Source of the DNA: Aquibacillus sediminis
GTDB taxonomy: Bacteria > Bacillota > Bacilli > Bacillales > Amphibacillaceae
Assembly: GCF_005870085.1 (NCBI RefSeq)
Contig: NZ_SZNM01000002.1
Location: forward strand, 1-64,000
Length of the DNA: 64,000 nt
Direction of reading: 5' to 3'
Position numbers and translations under genes: made by a program. Below the pieces are notes generated by a model that was not told where the DNA came from, made no database searches, and saw only the letters and a program-made list of their open reading frames with translations. This document shows positions 55,990-64,000 of this stretch, one piece after another. Every line of letters begins with the position of its first letter. Positions within the stretch are counted from its first letter, which is position 1.

Positions 55990-56977
55990 ATGACATTAAA
56001 ACAAATTTACGTCGGGATTGCTTCGGTGGTCGGGATTGCCATACTTGCCCTTGTCGGATTTACAAGTTGGTATACTGTAGATGAGTCCGAACAAGCAGTC
56101 ATACTAACATTTGGTAATGCTGAAGAAGGGATTACCGAACCAGGATTACACTTTAAAATGCCGTGGCCAGTGCAAGAAGTTGAGACATTATCAAAAGAGA
56201 CATTTAGTTTAGATTTTGGTTTTGATCGAGAAGATGAACAAGCTGCTAACCAAATCCGAATGATTACCGGTGATGAAAACATTGTGCAAGCAGATTTAGT
56301 TGTTCAATGGAAAATTACAGAACCGTCAAAATACTTATATAATGCCGAAGACCCTGAACAAGTATTATACAATGCAACCTTCTGCCTCACTAAGAGGTAT
56401 CATCGGCTCATCTAAGATCGATGATGCCTTAACATCAGGGAAAGCGGAAATAGAGAATTCTGTTTTTGAACTATTAGTTACTATGATGGAAGATTATGAT
56501 ATTGGTATTTCTATATCTGATGTGAAACTGCAAGAGGTAGATTTACCGAATGAGGATGTTCGTCAAGCATTTATGAAAGTTACAGATGCTAGAGAAACCA
56601 TGAATACAAAAATGAATGAGGCCCGTAAATACGAAAATCAGCAAGTTGAAGAAGCTTTAGGGGAAAAAGATGCGATTATTACTAGAGCTGAAGGGGATAA
56701 AATCGAGCGAATTGAAAAAGCTCGCGGAGATGTTGCTGGTTTTAACGCCCTTTATGAGGCATACCAAGAAAACGCATCAGTAACGAGACAACGACTTATA
56801 ATGGAAACGTTAGAGCAAGTACTACCTGAAGCGAACATTTATGTGATGAATGATGATGGGAACACATTGAAATATTTACCTTTAACACAAAATAATAATG
56901 AGTCAAACAGACCAGTTCCAGCGCCTGATAGCAATAATGATAATTCGGCAGAGGAGGAACAAAATAATGACAGATGA
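55990..56977 (+). pseudogene. hflK: hflK, broken by a one-base frameshift
   Basis: An SPFH-domain membrane protease regulator. The first frame (from ATG 55990 behind GAGGAGGAG) has the N-terminal membrane helix (about 9-28), DESEQAVILTFGNAEEG and the SPFH start, up to VLYNAT. It then runs into 12 unrelated codons and stops at 56415. The homologous continuation SASLRGIIGSSKIDDALTSG is in another frame and runs to 56977. Removing one T from 56380-56381 restores a 328-residue protein. It is either a real mutation or a sequence error. HflKC regulates FtsH in other bacteria. Confidence 0.85.
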
Positions 56978-57896
56978 TAATGTATATGAAATGAATCAAA
57001 GATCACCAAAAGAAGTGAAAAAATATATCAAAATTGGTGTGTCCATATTAGGTTTACTTGCCATTATTGTGTTAGCACTAAGTAGTATGTTTGTAGTGAA
57101 AGAAGGCGAATATAAAGTAGTCCGTCAGTTTGGTGAAGTTATTCGCTATGAAAGTGACCCAGGTTTGAAATTTAGGGTGCCGATCTTACATTCTGTCACC
57201 ACACTACCAAATAAAAAACTGGTATATGACGTTACAGAAAAAGAGATTAATACATTAGACAAAAAAAGAATGATAATTGACAACTTTTCGGTTTGGAGAA
57301 TAACAAACCCCGCACTAATGATTTCAAATGCAAGAACCCAAATGAATGCTGAATCACGTATGGGAGAGTTTATAATTTCTGTGATTCGTTCCGAGCTTGG
57401 AACGATGAACTATGATGAAATTATTAATGATGAAGGGTCAACAAGAGGAAGTTTAAATGACCGAGTCACCGATAGAGTAAACCAATTACTTGCTAGGGAT
57501 GAATATGGAATAGAAGTGATTGATGTCCAAATTAAACGAACAGATTTGCCTGACGAAAATGAGCAATCTGTTTATAATCGTATGATTTCAGAACGTGAAT
57601 CAAAAGCACAAGAATATCTATCCCAAGGGGAAGCGGAAAAGAATCGTATACAGGCGCAAACGGACCGTGATGTTCAAGAAATGTTATCGGTAGCGGATGC
57701 ACAAGCTGCAGAAATTCGAGCAGAAGGAGAACGAGAAGCTGCTTCGATGTATAATGAAACATTCCAACAAGATGAGGAATTTTATCAACTATATCGTACG
57801 TTAGAGTCATATAAAACAACGATTGATGGAGAGACAACGATTATTTTACCAAGTAATTCACCATATGCGGAATTACTTACAGGGTATGTTGAATAA
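56967..57896 (+). CDS. hflC: SPFH-domain protein HflC
   Basis: A 309-residue protein. One N-terminal membrane helix (about 21-43) is followed by an SPFH/band-7 domain (about 45-230) starting VKEGEYKVVRQFGEVI, then a coiled coil with repeated EAEKNRIQAQT and AAEIRAEGERE. ATG 56967 follows GGAGGAAC within the last codons of hflK, so the two overlap by 11 bases and are coupled. It forms a complex with HflK in other bacteria. With hflK frameshifted, its translation and function could be affected. Confidence 0.92.
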   Translation: MTDDNVYEMNQRSPKEVKKYIKIGVSILGLLAIIVLALSSMFVVKEGEYKVVRQFGEVIRYESDPGLKFRVPILHSVTTLPNKKLVYDVTEKEINTLDKKRMIIDNFSVWRITNPALMISNARTQMNAESRMGEFIISVIRSELGTMNYDEIINDEGSTRGSLNDRVTDRVNQLLARDEYGIEVIDVQIKRTDLPDENEQSVYNRMISERESKAQEYLSQGEAEKNRIQAQTDRDVQEMLSVADAQAAEIRAEGEREAASMYNETFQQDEEFYQLYRTLESYKTTIDGETTIILPSNSPYAELLTGYVE

Positions 57897-57905
57897 TAAA
57901 TAGAC

Positions 57906-57950
57906 AAAAAGCTGACACCATATAGTGTATCCATGGGTCAGCTTTTTTTG
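57906..57950 (+). terminator. hflKC terminator
   Basis: AAAAAGCTGAC (57906-57916) and GTCAGCTTTTT (57937-57947) form an 11-bp stem with a 20-base loop and a T-run. Confidence 0.9.
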
Positions 57951-58058
57951 TTCTCACAGATAATCATGGTAAAATAAAGAGAAAATGTCCATAGTGGGAA
58001 TTCCCGCCTGTTAAGGTGGATGAACAAAGTTCATGTGAAAGATAGAAGGAGTGCAATT

Positions 58059-60692
58059 ATGACGAATAAATTAGTGTTAATCGATGGAAATAGTATCGCA
58101 TACCGAGCGTTTTTTGCGTTACCTTTACTAAATAATGATAAAGGTGTCTACACCAATGCTGTCTATGGTTTTACAACGATGCTTTTAAAAATTTTAGAAG
58201 AGCAAAAACCAACCCATATGCTTGTTGCATTTGACGCTGGAAAAACAACATTTCGCCATAAAACCTATCAAGAATATAAAGGTGGAAGACAAAAAACACC
58301 TCCAGAATTGTCAGAACAGTTCCCGTTGTTAAGGGAACTACTGGATGCATTCGGCATAAAGCATTATCAGCTAGAACAATTTGAAGCCGATGATATTATT
58401 GGAACTTTAGCGACCCAAGGAAAAGAGGAAGATTGGGATGTTAATGTAATATCCGGCGATAAAGATTTATTACAGCTAGTTTCAGACCAAGTTAAGGTAA
58501 GTCTTACTAGAAAAGGAATCACAGATGTCGATACATACACACCTTCTTTCATGGAAGAAAAGATGGAAATTAGACCTGATCAAGTCATTGATATGAAGGC
58601 ATTAATGGGGGATAGCTCCGATAATATTCCAGGTGTTCCTGGCGTTGGGCAAAAAACGGCAGTGAAGTTATTAAAACAATTTGATACGTTAGAAAATATG
58701 TATGAAAATATTGATGATGTCAGTGGGAAGAAATTAAAAGAAAAGCTAATTACTCATAAAGACGAAGCATTTATGAGTAAACAGTTGGTGACGATTCAGC
58801 TAAATTCTCCTATAGAAATCAAACTTGATGATATTTCGTATCCTGGTTATAACACAACGTCAGTAAGTACCATTTTTAAAGATCTCGGTTTTCAATCTCT
58901 ATTAACTCGGATTGATGGTGCTGAAGTTGAAGAGGAGGAACAAGAGGCGTTAGACGCTATTGAGGTACAAGTAGTGGATGAGGTAACAAGTGATATGTTT
59001 ATTGGCAAGGAAGCTTTAGAAGTGGAGATGTTAGAGGAGAATTATCACCTAGGCACGATTGTAGGCTTTGGATTAGTAAATGAACATAGACATTATTTTA
59101 TTCCTGTTGACGTAGCGATTAAATCAGACGCCTTTAAACAGTGGGCAGAAGATCCAGCTTATAAAAAGGCTGTATTTGATGCTAAAAAAGTAATTGTAGC
59201 CTTGCTAAGAAAAGGTATTCATATAAAAGGGATTGAGTTTGACTTACTGCTGGCATCTTATTTGATTGATCCATCGGAAAACCATCATGACATTCCAGCA
59301 ATCAGTCATCGAATGGGACAGAAACAAGTGCTGTTTGATGAGGAAGTGTACGGAAAAGGCGCGAAAATGAAGCTGCCTGAACAAGAACAATTACAAGAAC
59401 ATATTACACGAAAAGCGATGATGCTTTACAACCTCAAAGATGACGTTATTCAAAAATTAGAGGAAAATGAACAGCTTGAACTACTACAACAATTAGAATT
59501 GCCACTGGCATTAATTCTCGGGGAAATGGAACATACAGGTGTAAAGATTGATAAAAGCCGCCTAATGGAAATGGGGGAAGAACTCCAACAGCGTTTAAAA
59601 ACGATCGAAGCGGATGTATATGAATTGGCTGGTGAAACGTTTAATTTAAATTCACCAAAACAATTAGGGCCGATATTGTTTGAGAAACTAGAACTTCCCG
59701 TCATCAAGAAGACGAAAACGGGTTATTCCACCTCTGCTGATGTGTTAGAGCAATTAAAAGACAAACATGAAATTATACCAAAGTTATTATTATATCGTCA
59801 GTTAGGTAAATTACAATCCACCTATATCGAGGGATTATTAAAGGTTGTCCACGATGAGGACAAAATCCACACACGATTTAATCAGGCTTTAACGCAAACA
59901 GGACGGTTAAGTTCGATCGAACCGAATTTGCAAAATATCCCGATCCGTTTAGAGGAAGGAAAAAAGATTAGGGAGGCATTCATCCCATCTGAAGAAGGTT
60001 GGGTCATCTTTGCTGCGGATTATTCTCAAATTGAATTAAGAGTGCTTGCCCATATTGCCAAGGATGAAAAACTAATCGCAGCATTTAACGAAGACAAAGA
60101 CATTCATACAAGGACAGCAATGGATATTTTTCATGTAGCAGAAGATGAGATCACTGCAAATATGCGTAGACAAGCGAAGGCAGTAAACTTTGGTATTGTT
60201 TATGGTATAAGTGACTATGGACTATCACAAAGCCTTGCTATTACGAGGAAAGAAGCGAAAAAGTTTATTGATCGCTACCTCGAAAGTTATCCAGGTGTGA
60301 AGGACTATATGGATGAAATAGTCCAAGATGCAAAACAAAAAGGCTATGTAAGTACATTGATGAAACGAAGAAGATATTTGCCAGACATTACCAACCGCAA
60401 TTTTAATCGTAGAAGTTTTGCTGAGCGTACCGCGATGAATACACCAATTCAAGGTAGCGCAGCAGATATTATAAAATTAGCGATGATTCGATTAGATGAA
60501 AAATTAAAACAAGAAAACTTACAAGCGCGTATGTTACTACAAGTACACGATGAGTTAATCATAGAAGCTCCGATAGATGAATTAGAGCAATTAAAGCAAA
60601 TGGTACCAGAGATGATGGAGACTGCAATCAACTTAGATGTTCCACTAAAAGTTGATTATGCTTACGGCCAAACATGGTATGATGCTAAGTAA
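58059..60692 (+). CDS. polA: DNA polymerase I
   Basis: An 877-residue A-family polymerase. An N-terminal 5' nuclease domain (about 1-290, LVLIDGNSIAYRAFFALPLL, ADDIIGTLA and GDSSDNIPGVPGVGQKTA) is followed by a 3'-5' exonuclease-like domain (about 305-465) that lacks the catalytic acidic residues, as in B. subtilis. The polymerase core has ADYSQIELRVLAHIAKD, RRQAKAVNFGIVYGISDYGL and QVHDELI. ATG 58059 follows AGAAGGAG. It is followed by mutM, ytaF and coaE on the same strand, a repair-centred cluster. Confidence 0.97.
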   Translation: MTNKLVLIDGNSIAYRAFFALPLLNNDKGVYTNAVYGFTTMLLKILEEQKPTHMLVAFDAGKTTFRHKTYQEYKGGRQKTPPELSEQFPLLRELLDAFGIKHYQLEQFEADDIIGTLATQGKEEDWDVNVISGDKDLLQLVSDQVKVSLTRKGITDVDTYTPSFMEEKMEIRPDQVIDMKALMGDSSDNIPGVPGVGQKTAVKLLKQFDTLENMYENIDDVSGKKLKEKLITHKDEAFMSKQLVTIQLNSPIEIKLDDISYPGYNTTSVSTIFKDLGFQSLLTRIDGAEVEEEEQEALDAIEVQVVDEVTSDMFIGKEALEVEMLEENYHLGTIVGFGLVNEHRHYFIPVDVAIKSDAFKQWAEDPAYKKAVFDAKKVIVALLRKGIHIKGIEFDLLLASYLIDPSENHHDIPAISHRMGQKQVLFDEEVYGKGAKMKLPEQEQLQEHITRKAMMLYNLKDDVIQKLEENEQLELLQQLELPLALILGEMEHTGVKIDKSRLMEMGEELQQRLKTIEADVYELAGETFNLNSPKQLGPILFEKLELPVIKKTKTGYSTSADVLEQLKDKHEIIPKLLLYRQLGKLQSTYIEGLLKVVHDEDKIHTRFNQALTQTGRLSSIEPNLQNIPIRLEEGKKIREAFIPSEEGWVIFAADYSQIELRVLAHIAKDEKLIAAFNEDKDIHTRTAMDIFHVAEDEITANMRRQAKAVNFGIVYGISDYGLSQSLAITRKEAKKFIDRYLESYPGVKDYMDEIVQDAKQKGYVSTLMKRRRYLPDITNRNFNRRSFAERTAMNTPIQGSAADIIKLAMIRLDEKLKQENLQARMLLQVHDELIIEAPIDELEQLKQMVPEMMETAINLDVPLKVDYAYGQTWYDAK

Positions 60693-60704
60693 GGAGTAAT
60701 AAAC

Positions 60705-61529
60705 ATGCCAGAACTACCAGAAGTTGAAACAATACGGAAGACATTAAAGCATTTAGTGTTAAATAAAACAATTGAAACTGTTTCTGTCTTTTGGCCAAAG
60801 ATGATCAAGCATCCAGATGATGTCGACCATTTTACGCAGTTATTGCAAGGAGAAACAATTTTTGATATCAAACGAAAGGGAAAGTTTCTACTTTTTCAAT
60901 TAAACGATTATGTGTTAGTTTCCCATTTACGTATGGAAGGAAAATACGGGGTGTTCCAAAAAGGGGATCCCGTTCTTAAGCACACCCATGTGATTTTTCA
61001 TTTTAATAATGGAGAAGAGCTTCGATATAATGATGTTCGAAAATTTGGGACGATGCACTTATTTGAAAAAGGAACAGAGTTTAACAGCAAGCCTTTGAAT
61101 CAGTTAGGTCCCGATCCATTTGAGGATCCATTTGAATTTGATGAGTTTTATAAAAAAGTTCATAAAAGTGAACGGTCGATAAAAAATATTTTATTGGATC
61201 AATCAGTTATGACCGGATTAGGGAATATTTATGTAGATGAAACTTTATTTAAGGCATCGATCCACCCGCTACGTAAAGGAAGCAGTTTAAGTAAACAAGA
61301 AGTCGCAACAATTCAATCAAAAGCAATTGAAACATTAAGAGAAGCCGTTGCTCAAGGCGGAACAACTATCCGTTCCTATGTGAATAGTCAGGGGCAAATT
61401 GGGATGTTTCAACAGCAATTATATGTCTATGGACAAGAAGAACAGCCATGCAGAAATTGTGATGAACGCATAACTAAAATGAAGGTTAGTGGAAGAGGGA
61501 CACATATTTGTCCCAATTGCCAACAATAA
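60705..61529 (+). CDS. mutM: Formamidopyrimidine-DNA glycosylase
   Basis: A 274-residue Fpg. It begins MPELPEVETIRKTLK, where Pro2 is the catalytic nucleophile after Met removal and Glu3 assists. A helix-two-turn-helix is near MTGLGNIYVDETLFKASIHP, and a C-terminal zinc finger is CRNCDERIT and CPNCQQ. It removes 8-oxoguanine and cleaves the abasic site. It lies 12 bases after polA, so the two are almost certainly cotranscribed. Confidence 0.97.
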   Translation: MPELPEVETIRKTLKHLVLNKTIETVSVFWPKMIKHPDDVDHFTQLLQGETIFDIKRKGKFLLFQLNDYVLVSHLRMEGKYGVFQKGDPVLKHTHVIFHFNNGEELRYNDVRKFGTMHLFEKGTEFNSKPLNQLGPDPFEDPFEFDEFYKKVHKSERSIKNILLDQSVMTGLGNIYVDETLFKASIHPLRKGSSLSKQEVATIQSKAIETLREAVAQGGTTIRSYVNSQGQIGMFQQQLYVYGQEEQPCRNCDERITKMKVSGRGTHICPNCQQ

Positions 61530-61612
61530 TCTCTTTTAGGATAATCGCACATGGGAATAGCTCCATCCATATACTATAGCAGTAAGAAGTATAGTTTAAA
61601 GGAGCTATCACC

Positions 61613-62245
61613 ATGGCTGAATTCACCACATTTATACTCTTAGCTTTTGCTGTTAGTTTGGATAGTTTTATGGTTGCATTTACCTATGGATTACGAAAAA
61701 TGATTTTACCTACACGGTCAATTTTAATTATTTCACTGATTGCCGGCGTTACGTTCTTCGTAGCAATGGCGATTGGTACGTATATATCCTCTTTTTTATC
61801 TGTAAAAGTCGCAGAACAAATTGGTGGTTCGGTATTAATTTTTATTGGTGTGTGGGTGATTTATCAATTTTTTAAAACAGATAACTCTAGAAACGAAAGT
61901 GATCCGACTATTTTAAAACTTGAAATTAAAGCTTTTGGTATTGTTATTCAAATATTAAAAAAGCCGATGGTTGCGGACATTGACCAATCGGGGAAAATAA
62001 CGGGAATTGAAGCATTTTTATTAGGCTTAGCTTTATCGTTAGATTCATTTGGTGCTGGGATTGGTGCAGCGATGCTCGGTTTTTCACCATTTTACGCAGC
62101 AATTGGCATTGGTTTAACCACTGGGTTATTTCTGTCAATCGGTTTAAAGAGTGGTTATTTATTTTCTTATTGGCATTGGTTGCAACGATTGACTTTTATT
62201 CCAGGTATCATCTTAATATTAATTGGAATTCTAAAAATGACATAA
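61613..62245 (+). CDS. ytaF: Sporulation membrane protein YtaF (MntP-like family)
   Basis: A 210-residue protein with six predicted membrane helices in two homologous halves. Each half carries the ALSLDSFGAG or AVSLDSFMVAF motif typical of the MntP/YtaF manganese exporter superfamily. In B. subtilis ytaF is sporulation associated. Metal export is inferred. AAAGGAG lies before ATG 61613. It sits between mutM and coaE as in B. subtilis. Confidence 0.9.
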   Translation: MAEFTTFILLAFAVSLDSFMVAFTYGLRKMILPTRSILIISLIAGVTFFVAMAIGTYISSFLSVKVAEQIGGSVLIFIGVWVIYQFFKTDNSRNESDPTILKLEIKAFGIVIQILKKPMVADIDQSGKITGIEAFLLGLALSLDSFGAGIGAAMLGFSPFYAAIGIGLTTGLFLSIGLKSGYLFSYWHWLQRLTFIPGIILILIGILKMT

Positions 62246-62397
62246 AATGTGTGTTTTAAAAAGAAGGATAAACAGGAGCGAGAATACGGAATGGAGAGCT
62301 GATCTATTTAGCTACTCGAGAACTTAGAAAAACTAGAAACACCACCGTTTTCGTTTTTACCGGACTTTTAGAACAACATCTAAAAGGTGTGGTAATT

Positions 62398-62991
62398 GTG
62401 ACAGTAACGATAGGACTAACTGGAAGTATTGCAACAGGTAAAAGTACGGTAGCGTCTATGTTCAAAGATCTAGATATACCTGTTATTGATGCAGATGTCA
62501 TTTCTAGGCAGGTTGTTCAAATCGGAGAGGAGGCTTATCAAGAGATCGTCGCTACCTTTGGGGAAAATATCCTACAAGAAGATCAAAGCCTTGATCGAAA
62601 AAAATTAGGATCGATTGTTTTTGCGGATGAGAAGAAAAGACAGCAGTTAAACCAAATTGTTCATCCAGCTGTTCGTGGACGAATGCTGGAGTTAAAGGAA
62701 AGCTATCTGAATAAAGGTGAACCTATTGTTGTTTTAGATATACCTTTATTATTTGAAAGTAAGCTGACTTATTTAGTTGATTGTACAATCGTTGTTTATG
62801 TGGATGAGGAAACACAGTTGAAGCGGTTAATTGAACGTGACCAATCGTCGAGAAAAGAAGCATTACAACGTATTCAATCACAGCTTTCAGTGAAGGAAAA
62901 AGCTGCTTTAGCTGATTTTGTTATTGATAACAGTGCTTCATTACAGCAAACAAAAGAGCAACTACAAACGATTCTCGATCAGATTAAGTAA
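62398..62991 (+). CDS. coaE: Dephospho-CoA kinase
   Basis: A 197-residue P-loop kinase (B. subtilis CoaE has 197). The Walker A motif is GLTGSIATGKSTVASMF (about 6-22), the lid and substrate region contains DADVISRQVV, and the Walker-B-like segment is VVLDIPLLFESKL. It makes CoA from dephospho-CoA. GTG 62398 gives the family N-terminus MTVTIGLTG behind AAGGTG. An earlier GTG at 62389 is too close to that site. Confidence 0.95.
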   Translation: MTVTIGLTGSIATGKSTVASMFKDLDIPVIDADVISRQVVQIGEEAYQEIVATFGENILQEDQSLDRKKLGSIVFADEKKRQQLNQIVHPAVRGRMLELKESYLNKGEPIVVLDIPLLFESKLTYLVDCTIVVYVDEETQLKRLIERDQSSRKEALQRIQSQLSVKEKAALADFVIDNSASLQQTKEQLQTILDQIK

Positions 62992-63052
62992 ATGGTTGTC
63001 GGCAATCAAAAACATAATGGATAATCCATGTATACCTGTCCTATACTAATAA

Positions 63053-63095
63053 CAGAGACTCCTTAGGTTGATAAGGAAGTTTCTGTTTCTTTATA
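63053..63095 (+). terminator. coaE-unit terminator
   Basis: CAGAGACTCCTTA (63053-63065) pairs with TAAGGAAGTTTCTG (63072-63085) with one bulge and one G-T pair, followed by a T-rich stretch. Confidence 0.65.
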
Positions 63096-63103
63096 ATGAA
63101 TTG

Positions 63104-63264
63104 AATGGCCATAACGGGGTAAAGCCATTATATTTTTTGCAAGACTAGATTTTTATTTCTTCTGAAGCCCACGTTTCTAGTCCTTAATGCGTTAGAACAT
63201 TGGACAAACTTTCCCCCGTGGTAGGTTGACCTAGATGATCACAAGGCATAGAAGGGGGAGTTAT
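63104..63264 (+). other. speD leader region
   Basis: AATGGC (63104-63109) and GCCATT (63124-63129) form a short stem, followed by ATATTTTTT. No gene is supported. gapB, which accompanies speD in B. subtilis, is absent. A regulatory leader for speD is possible but the sequence does not match a riboswitch class I can name. Confidence 0.35.
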
Positions 63265-63642
63265 ATGGACACAATGGGTAGACATGTTTTAGCGGAGATG
63301 TGGGATTGTAATATTGAAAAGTTAAATGATATGGACTTGATTGAGAAAGTTTTTGTGAATGCTGCACTAAAAGCAGGAGCTGAAATTCGAGAGGTCACGT
63401 TTCATAAATTCGCACCATTTGGGGTAAGTGGTGTCGTTATTATTTCGGAGTCACACTTAACGATACACAGTTTTCCTGAACATGGGTATGCTAGTATTGA
63501 TGTGTACACGTGTGGAGATATCATTGATCCCCATATAGCTGCGGATTTTATTGCACAATCGCTTGAATCAAAATCATGTGAAAAGGTTGAAATACCTCGA
63601 GGAATGGGAAAAGTTCAAATTGATAAACCGAAAGCTTTATAA
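63265..63642 (+). CDS. speD: S-adenosylmethionine decarboxylase proenzyme
   Basis: A 125-residue class-1B AdoMetDC. ATG 63265 gives [15 protein letters not shown], the family start, behind AAGGGGGAG. Ten earlier codons are open. The self-cleavage site is in [17 protein letters not shown], where the Ser after Glu becomes the pyruvoyl cofactor. YTCGD contains the active-site Cys. It produces decarboxylated AdoMet, the aminopropyl donor for spermidine synthases such as the membrane type encoded at 28657. Confidence 0.95.
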   Translation: MDTMGRHVLAEMWDCNIEKLNDMDLIEKVFVNAALKAGAEIREVTFHKFAPFGVSGVVIISESHLTIHSFPEHGYASIDVYTCGDIIDPHIAADFIAQSLESKSCEKVEIPRGMGKVQIDKPKAL

Positions 63643-63656
63643 TGGAAAACGAACCA

Positions 63657-63692
63657 AGCCCTTGCTACCATAGATGCAAGGGCTTTATTTAG
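63657..63692 (+). terminator. speD terminator
   Basis: AGCCCTTGC (63657-63665) and GCAAGGGCT (63676-63684) form a 9-bp stem with a 10-base loop, followed by TTATTTA. Confidence 0.85.
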
Positions 63693-63886
63693 GTTGTATG
63701 TACTCAGGGTCAAATCAGAAAATGGAAAACTCATAGAAAGTTACGTCGGAATTTGTACCAATTACGATGATTAGGCAACCGAAGACATGTACTAAAAATA
63801 TAGTGATATCGTTTTAATTAAAAACATGTTAAAATAACTATATGTATATGCGTTTTCATAACCAATAATGTTAAAGAGGTGCTTCG

Positions 63887-64000
63887 ATGTCTATTAAACA
63901 TACATTTAATAAATATTTTAATACACATTCTGAATCTAGTGAAAATCATTGGGATCCTAATCTGCAAACTCGTTATTTTAAGACAACAAAAGAAAAGGGA
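63887..64000 (+). CDS. 5' end of an unidentified gene
   Basis: ATG 63887 with AGAGGTG six bases upstream opens a frame of 38 codons that runs off the window. It begins MSIKHTFNKYFNTHSESSEN and continues HWDPNLQTRYFKTTKEKG. The polar sequence, with no signal peptide, suggests a cytosolic protein. In B. subtilis nrdR, dnaB and dnaI lie beyond speD, but this N-terminus does not match those, and I cannot name it. Confidence 0.6.
   Translation, partial: MSIKHTFNKYFNTHSESSENHWDPNLQTRYFKTTKEKG

Noticed and set aside
56372-56415. Programmed frameshift in hflK.
   Set aside because: The site lacks a recognisable slippery heptamer or a known +1 shift context, and HflK needs no such control. Mutation or error is simpler.

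Overview
The window is a low-GC chromosome segment from an endospore-forming member of the Bacillaceae, probably an Oceanobacillus/Virgibacillus/Gracilibacillus-type relative. The evidence is an alpha/beta-type SASP gene, the sporulation genes ytrH, ytrI, ytvI, ytaF and ytfJ, many TTG and GTG starts with strong GGAGG sites, and gene order that follows the Bacillus subtilis rpsD-to-speD region almost gene for gene. No tRNA, rRNA, CRISPR array, prophage or transposase gene is visible.

Layout. 1-8 kb: a NERD-domain protein, a 51-bp tandem repeat array, rpsD with its leader, a diguanylate cyclase, free-Met-sulfoxide reductase, refZ and ezrA. 8-19 kb: the nifZ-thiI sulfur-transfer pair, sspA, an amidohydrolase, NAD kinase, ytfI/ytfJ, tpx, ytxK and ackA. 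18.5-20.5 kb: a membrane EIIC-like transporter gene with one glycine riboswitch in its leader and a second, tandem glycine riboswitch aimed at its 3' end. 20.5-31 kb: ecsC family, moaB, a universal stress protein, an SDR, ald, then a DUF4178-PspA-DUF4247-DUF350-membrane spermidine synthase cluster behind a sigma-W-like promoter. 31-39 kb: ytoI, ytpI, nrnA, ytrH/ytrI and dnaE. 40-53 kb: a FadR/GntR-type regulator with its operator, accDA, pfkA-pyk, fxsA, ytvI, ytwI and citZ-icd-mdh. 53-64 kb: phoPR, hflK (frameshifted) and hflC, polA-mutM-ytaF-coaE and speD.

The genes are mainly core metabolism: glycolysis exit (pfkA, pyk), acetate overflow (ackA), TCA entry (citZ, icd, mdh), fatty-acid initiation (accDA), DNA replication and repair (dnaE, polA, mutM), redox and envelope stress, and polyamines (speD supplies the aminopropyl donor that the membrane spermidine synthase homologue would use).

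The least ordinary material is non-coding. Four intergenic elements of about 540-700 bp, plus one decayed remnant, form one family. They have 20-bp terminal inverted repeats, two palindromic modules and an optional hairpin cassette. Base changes in the terminal repeats are matched at both ends within a copy, and base changes in the cassette hairpin preserve pairing. One copy splits the PspA/polyamine cluster. A second repeat family (two-hairpin structured elements at gene 3' ends), a 51-bp hairpin array, an orphan tandem glycine riboswitch and a Tpx lacking its resolving cysteine are the other points worth checking.
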